A model generated the notes under the pieces. That model saw nothing but the letters and a program-made list of their open reading frames with translations, was not told the DNA's origin and ran no database searches. A program made the translations under genes and the position numbers. From Sulfuritortus calidifontis (GTDB lineage: Bacteria > Pseudomonadota > Gammaproteobacteria > Burkholderiales > Thiobacillaceae): a stretch of 64,000 nt of DNA. The DNA lies in the NCBI RefSeq assembly GCF_003967275.1, contig NZ_AP018721.1:248001-312000 (forward strand). The letters are read 5' to 3'. How positions within the stretch are numbered: position 1 is the first letter of the stretch; each line of letters opens with the position of its first letter. Positions 37,560-46,411 of the stretch are shown piece after piece.

Positions 37560-37583
37560 CCGACATATATATGTCTATGTCGG
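37560..37583 (-). promoter_or_regulatory. AT-rich dyad upstream of argH
   Basis: GACATATATATGTC is a perfect 14-base palindrome, set within a longer imperfect dyad CGACATA...TATGTCG. It lies 20-45 bases before the argH start and could hold the -10 region and/or an operator. The matching regulator is unknown. Confidence 0.35.
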
Positions 37584-37621
37584 TTTGCGGTTCGCCCGGA
37601 TTTTACCCTCAATGACAAGAC

Positions 37622-38104
37622 TCAGTGACGCGGGCTGGTCTGGCGCACGACGGCCAGGCCGTTCTCGATCACCTCGTTGAAGTAGTAGCCGTAGTAGTCG
37701 ACGGTGGACAGGCCGATCAGGGGCTGACCCAGGCGCTTGCCGTCCGGGCTGAAGACGACCACGGTCGGCACCATGCCGATGCGCTGGCGCTCGGCGAAGT
37801 CGCCGTGGCTGATTCTGCGGCCTTTGAAGTCGCGCAGCATGCGGCCGCCGCCGACCTCGACCCGGCGCATGACCAGCTTGGTGTCGTAGTCGCGGTTGCG
37901 GCTGGTCGGGATCATGAACTCGTCGAGCACCACCTTGCAGTAGGGGCAGGATTCGCTGACGAAGGCGATCATGATCACGCCCTGGAAGGAGCGGGCCAGT
38001 TGGGCATCCTTGGCCAGGTCCTCGGCATCGGGCACCCCCTCGGCCGCGGCCGTCATGGCGGCCCATGCTAGAATGCCCGCCAGCAGCGTGAACAGTCGTT
38101 TCAT
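37622..38104 (-). CDS. Periplasmic thioredoxin-like protein with CPYC active site
   Basis: A 160-residue exported protein. A signal peptide (about 1-22, ending MTAAA) is followed by a thioredoxin-like domain with SESCPYCKVVLDEF (about 52-65) and the cis-Pro loop MVPTVVVFSPDGK. It resembles SoxW/TlpA-like thioredoxins. The likely role is periplasmic thiol redox; partner unknown. ATG 38104 is chosen; a TTG two codons upstream is possible. It is divergent from hemC. Confidence 0.82.
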   Translation of the reverse strand: MKRLFTLLAGILAWAAMTAAAEGVPDAEDLAKDAQLARSFQGVIMIAFVSESCPYCKVVLDEFMIPTSRNRDYDTKLVMRRVEVGGGRMLRDFKGRRISHGDFAERQRIGMVPTVVVFSPDGKRLGQPLIGLSTVDYYGYYFNEVIENGLAVVRQTSPRH

Positions 38105-38167
38105 GCGCAACTCCGTTAACTTCGATGGATTCTGACGTTGGCCGGCCGCCGGCCCAATAGTTCAATC

Positions 38168-39094
38168 ATGCCGACCCGCGTTGTCATCGCCACCCGAGAA
38201 AGCCAGTTGGCCCTGTGGCAGGCCGAACATATCCGCGCCCGTCTGATGGCCCTGCACGAAGGTCTGCAGGTCGAACTTTTGGGCATGACCACCCAGGGCG
38301 ACCAGATCCTCGACTCGCCCCTGTCGCGCATCGGCGGCAAGGGTCTGTTCGTCAAGGAGCTGGAGCAGGCCATGGCCGAGGGCCGGGCCGACCTGGCGGT
38401 GCATTCGATGAAGGACGTGCCCATGGTGTTGCCGGAAGGCTTCGTGCTGACGGCGATCACCGAACGGGAAGACCCGCGCGACGCCCTGGTCTCCAACCGG
38501 TACAAGCGTCTGGCCGAATTGCCGGCCGGGGCCGTGGTCGGCACCTCCAGCCTGCGCCGCCAGGCCCAGATCCGCGCCCGCTTCCCGCAGCTGAAGATCG
38601 AGACCCTGCGCGGCAACGTCAACACCCGCCTGCGCAAGCTGGACGAGGGCCAGTACGACGCCATCGTGCTCGCCGCCGCCGGCCTCAAGCGCCTGGAACT
38701 GGGGCATCGCATCAGCGCCCTGCTGGCGCCGGAAGAAAGCCTGCCGGCAGTGGGCCAGGGCGCGCTCGGCATCGAGATCCGCAGCGACCGTCCCGATCTC
38801 GTCCAACTGCTGGCGCCGCTAGCCGATGCCACGACCTCGGCCTGCGTCCGCGCCGAGCGCGAACTCGGTCGCGTGCTGCAAGGCGGCTGCCAGGCCCCGA
38901 TCGGCGGCCATGCCGTCGTGGCCGAGGGCCGCCTGCACCTGCGCGGCTTCGTCTCCGACCTGGAAGGCGTCCGCTTCTACCGGGCCGAGGCCATGGGCGA
39001 CATGGCCGAGCCGGAGGCGCTCGGCCGGCAAGTGGCCGAGGCCCTGCTCAAGCAGGGCGCCGACAAGGTCATGGCGGAGTTGCTCGGGCATTGA
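38168..39094 (+). CDS. hemC: Porphobilinogen deaminase (hydroxymethylbilane synthase)
   Basis: Polymerises four porphobilinogens into hydroxymethylbilane. The 308 residues carry [61 protein letters not shown], and the dipyrromethane-cofactor Cys in [11 protein letters not shown]. It is first gene of hemCDXY. Confidence 0.97.
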   Translation: MPTRVVIATRESQLALWQAEHIRARLMALHEGLQVELLGMTTQGDQILDSPLSRIGGKGLFVKELEQAMAEGRADLAVHSMKDVPMVLPEGFVLTAITEREDPRDALVSNRYKRLAELPAGAVVGTSSLRRQAQIRARFPQLKIETLRGNVNTRLRKLDEGQYDAIVLAAAGLKRLELGHRISALLAPEESLPAVGQGALGIEIRSDRPDLVQLLAPLADATTSACVRAERELGRVLQGGCQAPIGGHAVVAEGRLHLRGFVSDLEGVRFYRAEAMGDMAEPEALGRQVAEALLKQGADKVMAELLGH

Positions 39095-39096
39095 CG

Positions 39097-39876
39097 GTGT
39101 CACTCGCGGGCAAGGGCATCCTGGTGACCCGGCCGCGCGAGCAAGCGGCGCCGCTGCTCGAACGCCTGCAGGCCGCGGCTGCCCGCCCCCTGCTGTTCCC
39201 CAGCATCGAGATCGCGCCACCGGAGGATACGGCCCGGCTGCATGACGTCATCGATCGCCTGGCCCAATTCGATTGGGCGATCTTCATCAGTCCCAGTGCG
39301 GTGGACATGGCCTGGCCGGTGATCGAATCGCGCCTGGGCCATTGGCCGGCGGCGGTGAAGATCGCCGCGGTCGGGCCGGGCACGGCGCGGGCCCTGCAAC
39401 GGCATGGCATCGAGCAGGTGCGGCTGCCGGAACAGGGCGCCGACAGCGAGGCCTTGCTCGCCCTCGGTGAATTTCAGCAGCCGGCTGGCCGGCGCGTGGT
39501 CATCTTCCGTGGCGAAGGCGGCCGCGAGCACCTGGCCGAGACCTTGCGCGCGCGCGGCGCCCGGGTGGAATATGCCGAGTGCTACCGGCGCCGGCCGCCG
39601 CGGGCCGACCCGGCGCCGATCCTGGCGGCCTGGCGACGCGGCGAGATCGCTGCGGTCAGTGTGACCAGCGCCGAGGGCGTGCGCAATCTCGCCACCCTGC
39701 TCGGCACGGCCGGCCGGGCGTTGTTGCGCGCGACGCCGATGTTCGTGCCGCACGCGCGCATCGCCGAGGCGGCGCGCGCGCTCGGTGTGCAACAGGTGCA
39801 GGTGACCGCCAGCGGCGATGAAGGATTGCTGATGTCTTTGAATGAATGGTTTGCCCATGAACAGCCCCGTGCCTGA
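39097..39876 (+). CDS. hemD: Uroporphyrinogen-III synthase
   Basis: Cyclises hydroxymethylbilane with inversion of ring D. The 259-residue protein is, as usual for HemD, weakly conserved, but ILVTRPREQAAPL at the N terminus, SPSAVDMAWPVI, AVGPGTARALQRHG, FRGEGGREHLAETL and VTSAEGVRNL fit. The start is taken as GTG 39097, two bases after the hemC stop; TTG 39091 is an alternative. Its 3' end overlaps the hemX start. Confidence 0.92.
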   Translation: MSLAGKGILVTRPREQAAPLLERLQAAAARPLLFPSIEIAPPEDTARLHDVIDRLAQFDWAIFISPSAVDMAWPVIESRLGHWPAAVKIAAVGPGTARALQRHGIEQVRLPEQGADSEALLALGEFQQPAGRRVVIFRGEGGREHLAETLRARGARVEYAECYRRRPPRADPAPILAAWRRGEIAAVSVTSAEGVRNLATLLGTAGRALLRATPMFVPHARIAEAARALGVQQVQVTASGDEGLLMSLNEWFAHEQPRA

Positions 39877-40873
39877 CCCCGCCAAGCCGGGCCGTTCGCC
39901 CTGGCTGCCGCTCGCCCTCGCCCTGGCCGTGCTGGCCCTGATCGCGGCCGGGGCGGTGGCCTGGCTGCTGCACGTGCGCATGCAGGAACTCGAGCTGCAG
40001 CTGGCCAAACGCATCGGCGAGTTCGACAGCGCCAGCCGCCAGGCCCAGGCGGTGGCCCGGCAGGCCGGCACCACCCTGGACAGCGTGCTCGCGCGTCTGG
40101 ATGCCCTCGAGGCGCAGTCGTTGACGGCGCAGAACCAGCAGCTTGCCCTGTCGGCCATGTACCAGGAACTGGCGCGTAGCCAGGACGAACGCGTGCTGGC
40201 CGACATCGAGCAGACCCTGTCCCTGGTGCAGGAACACCTGCAGCTGGCCGGCAATGTGCGCGCCGCCCTGATCGCGCTGGAGTCGGCCGAGCAGCGTCTG
40301 AGCCGGCAGGGCAAGCCGCAGTTCGCCGCCCTGCGCCAGGCGATCGCCCGCGACGTCGAGCGCCTGCGCCTCTTGCCCAATGCCGATGTCATCGGCCTCA
40401 ACGCCCGGCTCGACGCCCTGATCCAGAACATCGACCTGCTCAAGCTGGAGTCGGAATCGGAGCCGGCGGCAAAGCCGGCAAAACCGGCCAAGACCGGCGC
40501 GGTCGACACCGCCAGCCGTTTCGGCCGCGAGATGTGGGAGGAGTTCAAGCAGCTGGTGCGCATCCGCCGGCTCGACCACCCGGACCTGCCGCTCCTGGCA
40601 CCGGAGCAGATCTACTTCGTGAAGCAGAACCTCAAACTGCGGCTGCTCTCCGCCCGACTGGCTGCACTGCAGGGTGACCAGGCCACCTGGAAGTCCGACC
40701 TGACGGCGGCCCAGGCCTGGGTCACCCAATACTTCAACCGCAACGACCCGCTGGTGCGCGGCACGCTTGACAGCCTCAAGCACCTGGCCGCGGCCTCGGT
40801 CTCGGTCGAGGGGGCCGACATCTCGGGCAGCCTCAAGGCGCTGAACGAGGCACGCAAGGTGGTGCGCAGCTGA
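39842..40873 (+). CDS. hemX: HemX family membrane-anchored protein
   Basis: A 343-residue protein annotated in the family as 'uroporphyrinogen-III C-methyltransferase-like', but lacking the SAM methyltransferase domain. It has one N-terminal membrane helix (about 20-44) and then a coiled-coil, helical periplasmic domain. Its actual role in haem metabolism is unproven. The start is at 39842, overlapping hemD; ATG 39857 is an equally good alternative. The stop overlaps hemY by one base. Confidence 0.9.
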   Translation: MNGLPMNSPVPDPAKPGRSPWLPLALALAVLALIAAGAVAWLLHVRMQELELQLAKRIGEFDSASRQAQAVARQAGTTLDSVLARLDALEAQSLTAQNQQLALSAMYQELARSQDERVLADIEQTLSLVQEHLQLAGNVRAALIALESAEQRLSRQGKPQFAALRQAIARDVERLRLLPNADVIGLNARLDALIQNIDLLKLESESEPAAKPAKPAKTGAVDTASRFGREMWEEFKQLVRIRRLDHPDLPLLAPEQIYFVKQNLKLRLLSARLAALQGDQATWKSDLTAAQAWVTQYFNRNDPLVRGTLDSLKHLAAASVSVEGADISGSLKALNEARKVVRS

Positions 40874-41370
40874 TGATGCGGGCGGCCCTCTGGCTCCTGC
40901 TGCTGTTCGCCCTGGCGGTGCTGCTGGTGCTGGCGGCGCGCTTCGACCAGGGCTATGTCCTCATCGTCTACCCGCCCTGGCGGATGGAGATGTCCTTCCT
41001 GTTTGCTGTCGTCTTCGCCACGATCTGGTTCTTCCTTGCCTATGCCGTGCTGCGCATCCTGCGCGTTACCCTGCGCCTGCCCGGCGAGGTCAAGGCCTGG
41101 CGTGCCGAGCGGCGCCGGCGGGAGGCGGAGAACATCGTCTGCCAGGCCACCGCCGCCTTGCTCGCCGGCGATGCCGCGGAATCCCGTCGTCTGGCCGATC
41201 AGGCCCTGGGTAGCGAGGCGGTGCCGCTGGCCGCCCTGGTCGCGGCCCGCGCTGCGCTCGAACTGGGCGACCGCGCTGCGGCCCAAGGCTATCTGGCCCG
41301 GGTCGAGCCGGGCAGCGGTCAGATGGAAGCCACGCGCCAGGCCCTGCTGCGCCGCCTGGCTCAACCCTGA
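40873..41370 (+). CDS. hemY: HemY N-terminal domain protein, short form
   Basis: A 165-residue inner-membrane protein with two helices (about 3-22 and 40-62) around the conserved GYVLIVYPPWRMEMS, followed by LPGEVKAWRAERRRREAE and the first TPR-like helices. Typical betaproteobacterial HemY is near 400 residues with a long TPR tail; here the frame ends naturally after about one TPR unit, right before a convergent gene. It may be a truncated or minimal form. It is coupled to hemX. Confidence 0.85.
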   Translation: MMRAALWLLLLFALAVLLVLAARFDQGYVLIVYPPWRMEMSFLFAVVFATIWFFLAYAVLRILRVTLRLPGEVKAWRAERRRREAENIVCQATAALLAGDAAESRRLADQALGSEAVPLAALVAARAALELGDRAAAQGYLARVEPGSGQMEATRQALLRRLAQP

Positions 41371-41371
41371 T

Positions 41372-42577
41372 TCAGACCGCCTGCCCGGCCACCCAGCCGG
41401 ACGACCAGGCCCACTGGAAGTTGTAGCCGCCCAGCCAGCCGGTCACGTCGACCACCTCCCCGATGAAATACAGCCCCGGCACCGGCGTCGCCTCCATGGT
41501 CTTGGACGACAGGGCACGGCTGTCGACCCCGCCCAGCGTCACCTCGGCCTTGGCATAGCCCAGGGTGCCCGAGGGCATCAGGCTCCAGCTTTGCAGGGAC
41601 TCGATCGCCGTCTGCATGTCGCGCTTGCTGAACTGGGCCAGGGGCTTGTCCAGATTCAGCAGCATGCACCATGCCTGGGCGAAGCGGCGCGGCAGGTGGT
41701 CGGCCAGCAGGTTAGCCAGCAGGACGTTGCCATGTCGATGCGACTCCAGCCAGGCCGGCACGTTAAGATCGGGCAAGAGATCGAGCGCGATCGGCTGCTT
41801 CTTCTCCGCGCCGTATTCCTGCAGCTGCCAATAGCTGGAGACCTGCAGGATGGCCGGACCCGAGAGGCCGCGATGGGTGAGCAAGACATCCTCGCGAAAG
41901 CGCGGCTTCATCCCCGGGCAGCGGGTCTGTGCCTCGAACGAGGCGCCGGACAAGGGCTGCAGCCGCGCCAATGTTTCCGGCGCCAGGGCCAGCGGCACCA
42001 GGGCGGGCTTCGGCGCCACCACGGGCAGGCCGAACTGCTCGGCCACCTTGTAGCCGAAGGGGCTGGCGCCGATCTTGGGCGCGGCCAGGCCGCCGCTGGC
42101 GATCACCAGCGAGTGGCAGCGGAAGGTGCCCTCGGTCGTGGCTACCTCGAAGTGCATGCCGTCGGTCTCGCGGCGTTCGATGCGCTCGACCATACAGCCG
42201 GTCGCCCATTGCACGTCGCCCTGGGCGCATTCGCGCTGCAGCATGACGATGATGTCCTGGGCCGAGTCGTCGCAGAACAGCTGGCCATGCTCGCGCTCGT
42301 GATAGGGGATGCGGTGGCGCTCGACCAGGGCGAGAAAGTCGCGGGCGGAGAACTGCTTCAGCGCCGAGCGGGTGAAGTGAGGGTTCTGCGACAGGTAGTG
42401 CTCGGGCCCGACGTCGCGGTTGGTGAAGTTGCACCGGCCGCCGCCGGAGATGCGGATGCGCTCGCCGATCTTGTCGGCATGGTCGATCAGCAGCACCCGG
42501 CGGCCGCGCTGGCTGGCCCGGGCCGCGCACATCATGCCGGCGGCGCCGGCGCCGATGATGATGACATCGAAGCGCAT
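41372..42577 (-). CDS. BaiN/HI0933-family NAD(P)/FAD-dependent oxidoreductase
   Basis: A 401-residue flavoprotein. The N-terminal FAD-binding Rossmann loop is IIIGAGAAGMMCAARAS. The ISGGGRCNFTN segment marks the HI0933/YhiN/BaiN family, and VIASGGLAAPKIGASPFGYKVA and GLYFIGEVVDVTGWLGGYNFQWAWSSGWVAG are its C-terminal signatures. The physiological substrate of most members is unknown. The next gene upstream on this strand is the ferredoxin reductase. Confidence 0.9.
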   Translation of the reverse strand: MRFDVIIIGAGAAGMMCAARASQRGRRVLLIDHADKIGERIRISGGGRCNFTNRDVGPEHYLSQNPHFTRSALKQFSARDFLALVERHRIPYHEREHGQLFCDDSAQDIIVMLQRECAQGDVQWATGCMVERIERRETDGMHFEVATTEGTFRCHSLVIASGGLAAPKIGASPFGYKVAEQFGLPVVAPKPALVPLALAPETLARLQPLSGASFEAQTRCPGMKPRFREDVLLTHRGLSGPAILQVSSYWQLQEYGAEKKQPIALDLLPDLNVPAWLESHRHGNVLLANLLADHLPRRFAQAWCMLLNLDKPLAQFSKRDMQTAIESLQSWSLMPSGTLGYAKAEVTLGGVDSRALSSKTMEATPVPGLYFIGEVVDVTGWLGGYNFQWAWSSGWVAGQAV

Positions 42578-42602
42578 CGGGTGCGGCCGACCCGGGATCG
42601 GA

Positions 42603-43607
42603 TCAGTTGCCCTGGAAGTTGAAGGCGTCGGAGAAGAACTCGTCTTCCGGCAATCCGCGTGCGGTCAGGGCCTTGTGCGCGGCCTCGACCATGCTGGGCG
42701 CGCCGCAGGCGTAGACCTGGTAGCCGGAGAGATCGGAAAAATCCGCCAGCACGGCATCCTGGACATGGCCGGTGCGGCCGGGCCAGCCGGCATCGGGCTG
42801 CGACAGCACCGGGATGAAGCTGAAGTTGCGGTGCTGTTCCTGCCACTGGCCGGGCAGCGCGGCAAGATACATGTCCTCAAGCTTGCGCGCACCCCAGTAG
42901 AGGACGAACTGCCGGTCGCTCTGGTGGTGGAAGGCATGGCTCAGGATGCTCTTGATCGGGGCGAAGCCGGTGCCGGTGGCGAGGAAGAGCGCCGGCTTGT
43001 CCGACTCGCGCAGGAAGAAGCTGCCGAGCGGGCCGTTGATGCGCATGATGTCCTTCACCTTCATGGTGTTGAACACGTGCTCGGTGAAGGCGCCGCCGGG
43101 AACATGGCGCACGTGCAGTTCGAGCAGGGCGTCCTCCTCCGGCGCATTGGCCAGGGAGAAGCTGCGGCGCTTACCGTCTTTCAGCAGGAAGTCGATGTAC
43201 TGGCCGGGCAGGAACTGCAGGCGCTCGTTGGCCGGCAGCTTGAGGAAGAGCTGCATGACATCATGGCTCAGGCGTTCCATGCGCTCGATCCGGCAGGGCA
43301 GGGTCTTGACCGGGATGTCCTTGGCCGCGCCGACCTCCTTCACTTCGATGACCAGGTCGCTTTTGGGCTTGGCCGAGCAGAACAGGGCCAGGCCGCGGTG
43401 GCGCTCCTCGTCGGTCAGGGTGCCGGGCTGGTAGTCGCCGTAGTCGACCTCGCCCGCCAGGAGCTTGCCCTTGCAGGCGCCGCAGGCGCCGTTGCGGCAG
43501 CCGTAGGGCAGGGCGAAGCCGGCGTCGAGCGCGGCGGAAAGCACGGTTTGACCCGCTTCCACAGTAAACTTGTGGCCGCTGGGCTGGATGGTCACCTGAT
43601 ACGACAT
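42603..43607 (-). CDS. 2Fe-2S ferredoxin/FAD/NAD(P) reductase (AscD / CDP-6-deoxyglucoseen reductase type)
   Basis: A 334-residue electron-transfer reductase. The N-terminal plant-type [2Fe-2S] domain has CRNGACGACKGKLL and a fourth Cys in ALFCSAKP. Next come an FAD-binding barrel with RSFSLANAPEED and an NAD(P)-binding domain with LFLATGTGFAPIKSIL and ACGAPSMV. Annotated homologues are called CDP-6-deoxy-delta-3,4-glucoseen reductase, but such names are often over-specific; no dideoxysugar genes lie beside it. GAGGAATTCGGG precedes ATG 43607. Confidence 0.9.
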   Translation of the reverse strand: MSYQVTIQPSGHKFTVEAGQTVLSAALDAGFALPYGCRNGACGACKGKLLAGEVDYGDYQPGTLTDEERHRGLALFCSAKPKSDLVIEVKEVGAAKDIPVKTLPCRIERMERLSHDVMQLFLKLPANERLQFLPGQYIDFLLKDGKRRSFSLANAPEEDALLELHVRHVPGGAFTEHVFNTMKVKDIMRINGPLGSFFLRESDKPALFLATGTGFAPIKSILSHAFHHQSDRQFVLYWGARKLEDMYLAALPGQWQEQHRNFSFIPVLSQPDAGWPGRTGHVQDAVLADFSDLSGYQVYACGAPSMVEAAHKALTARGLPEDEFFSDAFNFQGN

Positions 43608-43640
43608 CCCGAATTCCTCACGAATCAGCAAAGAAAAGAC

Positions 43641-44501
43641 ATGTTGCGCATACTCATCATCGGCTGCGGCGATATCGGCCTGCGCATCGCCCGCCAGCTT
43701 CAGGGCCGGGCCCGGCTGTATGCCTTGAGCCGCTCACCTGACAGCCGCGCCCGGCTGCGTGCCGCCGGCATCACGCCCATCGCGGGCGATCTCGACGATC
43801 GCCACAGCCTCAAACGCCTCGCCGGCCTGGCCGACTGGGTGTTGCATCTGGCGCCGCCGCCGGGCGAAGGGACGGGCGATCCGCGCACGGTCCGGCTGCT
43901 GGCGGCCCTGGGGCGGGGCAGTCTACCACGGGCGCTGGCCTACATCAGCACCACCGGGGTCTATGGCGATTGCGCCGGGGCCTGGGTGCCCGAGACCCGG
44001 CCGGCGCGGCCGCACAACGCCCGGGCCAAGCGCCGGGTGGCGGCCGAGCGGGTCCTGCGCGGCTGGGGCCGGGCCCATGGTGTGCGTGTGGCCATCCTGC
44101 GCGCGCCGGGCATCTACGCCGCCGGCCGCCTGCCCGGGGAGCGGGTGCGCCGCGGCTTGCCCGCCTTGTTGCCGGAAGAGGACATCTACACCAACCACAT
44201 CCATGCCGACGATCTGGCCCGGCTGTGCGTGACCGCCCTGCTGCGCGGCCGGGCCAACCGGCTGTACAACGCGGTCGACGACAGCGGCCACAAGATGGGC
44301 GACTGGTTCGACCTGGTAGCCGACCACCTCGGTCTGCCGCGGCCGCCGCGGCTGCCGCGGGCAGAGGTCGAGGCGGCGGTGACGCCGGCCATGCGCAGTT
44401 TTTTGAGCGAGTCGCGCCGCCTGTCCAACCGGCGGATCAAGGACGAACTGCGTTTCCGCCTGCGCTATCCCACGGTGCAGGCGGGTCTGGCGGCGATATG
44501 A
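43641..44501 (+). CDS. NAD(P)-dependent epimerase/dehydratase-like (extended SDR) protein
   Basis: A 286-residue Rossmann-fold protein with ILIIGCGDIGLRIARQL (GxGxxG-type), an ISTTGVYGD segment with the Ser/Tyr of the SDR core, and a YTNHIHADDLARL motif. The classical YxxxK is not obvious, so catalysis is uncertain; it resembles the YeeZ-type family. It is divergent from the ferredoxin reductase with 33 bases between starts. The stop overlaps the next gene. Confidence 0.8.
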   Translation: MLRILIIGCGDIGLRIARQLQGRARLYALSRSPDSRARLRAAGITPIAGDLDDRHSLKRLAGLADWVLHLAPPPGEGTGDPRTVRLLAALGRGSLPRALAYISTTGVYGDCAGAWVPETRPARPHNARAKRRVAAERVLRGWGRAHGVRVAILRAPGIYAAGRLPGERVRRGLPALLPEEDIYTNHIHADDLARLCVTALLRGRANRLYNAVDDSGHKMGDWFDLVADHLGLPRPPRLPRAEVEAAVTPAMRSFLSESRRLSNRRIKDELRFRLRYPTVQAGLAAI

Positions 44502-45622
44502 AGCAGGCAAGCGGCGGCATTCTGTTCCGCACGGGCAGCCAGGCCGAACTCGAGGCGGCCGACGCGGCCTTCCGCGCCCTGCTCGCGGCGCACGGCCTGG
44601 CCGCCGAAGTCGAATCCGGGCCGGCAGATAGGGCCGGTCGCCCCGCCCGGCGCTTCTGGCTCAAGGCCGCCACGGCCGAGGCCTGGGCGCCGGGCGGCGA
44701 CACCCTGCAGCTGGGCGAGCGGCTTGGGCTCGACGGCATCGCCCGGCCGCAGGATTTGGAAAAGGAGATCCTCCTCGCCCTGCTGCTCGGTCCGGTGGCC
44801 TTCGAGTATCCCAGCTACGCCGAGCTCCTCGCCGCCATCCACATGCGGCGCTACATCGTCGAGGCCGCGCGCCGGACCGAGCTCGATTTCCACACCACCG
44901 AGGCCGAGCGCCCGGCCGACTATTGGCGCTATGTCGAGGACTGCGGCTTCGTCATCCTGCCCGGCAAGCCGCTGATCGAGGCCCTGCGCCTGGCCACCCA
45001 GCCCGAGCGCTCGGGCCGGCGCTATGCCTTCTCCTGCTACCGGGCGACCGAATACGTCATCCTGCTCGGCATCGCCGAGGAACTGGCCGCGAGCAACCCC
45101 GAGCTGCTGGCCCGGCTGCAACGGCAGTGGGAGCAGAGGCCCATCATGTCCGGCCGCTTCCACGACGTCTTCCTGCGCGAATACGGCACCATGGAAGACC
45201 CGCTGCCGATGAAATACTACGTGCCGGGCGACCGGCTCTGGTTCCGCAACCCGGACGAGGCCTCGTCCGACGTGGTCGGCTTCGAGGGCTCCTGGGTGTT
45301 CTATCTGGGCGGCGGCCTGTTCACCAATTTCTGGCGTCACGGCAAGCCCTTCACCCTGGTCGCAAAATGCCTGGAGATCTACCACTGGCGCCACGGCGCC
45401 TATCGCGACGCCGCCGGCGAATTGCAGATGGACGAGGCCAAGGTCGAGGCGCACGTCCAGGCCACCCTGCGCGATCCGGCCGAGACGGCGCGCATCCTCG
45501 AGCGCATGCTGCGCTATCGCGACCCCAAGGGGGTCTATGCCGAGGGCGGCTGCATCGACACCTCGCGCGAATACCCGCGCTGGGTCTGCCCGGGCACGGC
45601 CGACATGGTCCTGCCCGAGTAG
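44498..45622 (+). CDS. Tgl-like protein-glutamine gamma-glutamyltransferase (candidate)
   Basis: A 374-residue soluble protein. Residues from about 85 on resemble Bacillus subtilis Tgl, the spore-coat transglutaminase: YPSYAELLAAIHMRRYIVEAAR, then YAFSCYRATEYVILLG with a Cys at the place of the Tgl nucleophile, and DRLWFRNPDE...VVGFEGSWVFYLGGGLF. It is longer than Tgl (about 245 residues) by an N-terminal half-domain of about 80 residues. The match is from memory of the Tgl sequence, not a search; the catalytic partners of the Cys could not be assigned. It is coupled to the epimerase-like gene by a four-base overlap. Confidence 0.6.
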   Translation: MKQASGGILFRTGSQAELEAADAAFRALLAAHGLAAEVESGPADRAGRPARRFWLKAATAEAWAPGGDTLQLGERLGLDGIARPQDLEKEILLALLLGPVAFEYPSYAELLAAIHMRRYIVEAARRTELDFHTTEAERPADYWRYVEDCGFVILPGKPLIEALRLATQPERSGRRYAFSCYRATEYVILLGIAEELAASNPELLARLQRQWEQRPIMSGRFHDVFLREYGTMEDPLPMKYYVPGDRLWFRNPDEASSDVVGFEGSWVFYLGGGLFTNFWRHGKPFTLVAKCLEIYHWRHGAYRDAAGELQMDEAKVEAHVQATLRDPAETARILERMLRYRDPKGVYAEGGCIDTSREYPRWVCPGTADMVLPE

Positions 45623-45679
45623 CTGCTTTAGGCACGAGGTTTCTCGGCGCGGTTGGTTCCCGCCTCCACGGGGATTACA

Positions 45680-46264
45680 ATGAAAAAAAGCCGAGCGCCG
45701 ACCATGGACAATGCCAATTTCACCGACCACTTCCTGATCGCCATGCCCAACATGACGGACCCCAACTTTGCCGGGACGCTGACCTATATCTGCGACCATG
45801 GCGAGCAGGGGGCCCTGGGGGTGGTGGTGAACCGGCCGATCGACCTGTCGCTGGCCAAGCTGTTCGCCCAGATCGGTCTCGACCTGGACGACGCCGAGAT
45901 CAAGGACGACCCGGTCTATTACGGCGGCCCGGTGCAGACCGAGCGCGGCTTCGTCCTGCACCGGCCGATCGGCGAGTGGGGCTCCACCCTCACGGTCGGC
46001 GACCGCGTCGGCCTGACCACCTCGAAGGACATCCTGGAGGCGACCGCCCGCCACGAAGGCCCGGGCGAGATCCTGGTCACCCTGGGCTACGCCGGCTGGG
46101 CGCCGGGCCAGCTCGAGGAGGAGATCAAGCAGAACGCCTGGCTCACCGTGCCGGCCGACCCCGAGGTGATCTTCGGCCTGCCGCCGGAGGCCCGGCTGCC
46201 GGCGGCCATGCACATCCTGGGCATTGATTTGTCGATGCTATCCGAAGAAGCCGGCCACGCTTGA
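45680..46264 (+). CDS. algH: YqgE/AlgH family protein
   Basis: A 194-residue protein of the UPF0301 family, named for effects on alginate in Pseudomonas but of unknown biochemistry. Family blocks: [50 protein letters not shown], and [18 protein letters not shown] 45680 is preceded by GGGGA; ATG 45704 is an alternative. The algH-ruvX-pyrR-pyrB-pyrC order is common, but here an inverted-repeat element starts two bases after the stop. Confidence 0.93.
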   Translation: MKKSRAPTMDNANFTDHFLIAMPNMTDPNFAGTLTYICDHGEQGALGVVVNRPIDLSLAKLFAQIGLDLDDAEIKDDPVYYGGPVQTERGFVLHRPIGEWGSTLTVGDRVGLTTSKDILEATARHEGPGEILVTLGYAGWAPGQLEEEIKQNAWLTVPADPEVIFGLPPEARLPAAMHILGIDLSMLSEEAGHA

Positions 46265-46265
46265 T

Positions 46266-46409
46266 GGAAACCCCTATAAACCTGCTGCGCGTCCCGTCTG
46301 CGGCGTTGCGTGCTCGCTCGACCCTCGCCGTACTGTCACGTACTGTCTCGGGTCTCGCTGTGCGGCGCCTTGCGGCCGGGAGTGCTCGCGACGGTTTCTA
46401 GGGGTTTCC
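46266..46409. mobile_element. 144-bp MITE-like element B with 17-bp terminal inverted repeats
   Basis: Bases 46266-46282 and 46393-46409 are inverted repeats with 16 of 17 matching. Box 1 CTGCGGCGTTGC lies at 46298-46309 and box 2 GCGCCTTGC at 46365-46373, the same boxes as in the elements at 14.9 and 48.3 kb, although the termini differ. It fills the whole algH-ruvX gap. The right terminal repeat contains an AGGGG that serves as the likely ribosome site for ruvX. It contains no gene of its own. Confidence 0.75.
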
Positions 46410-46411
46410 AG

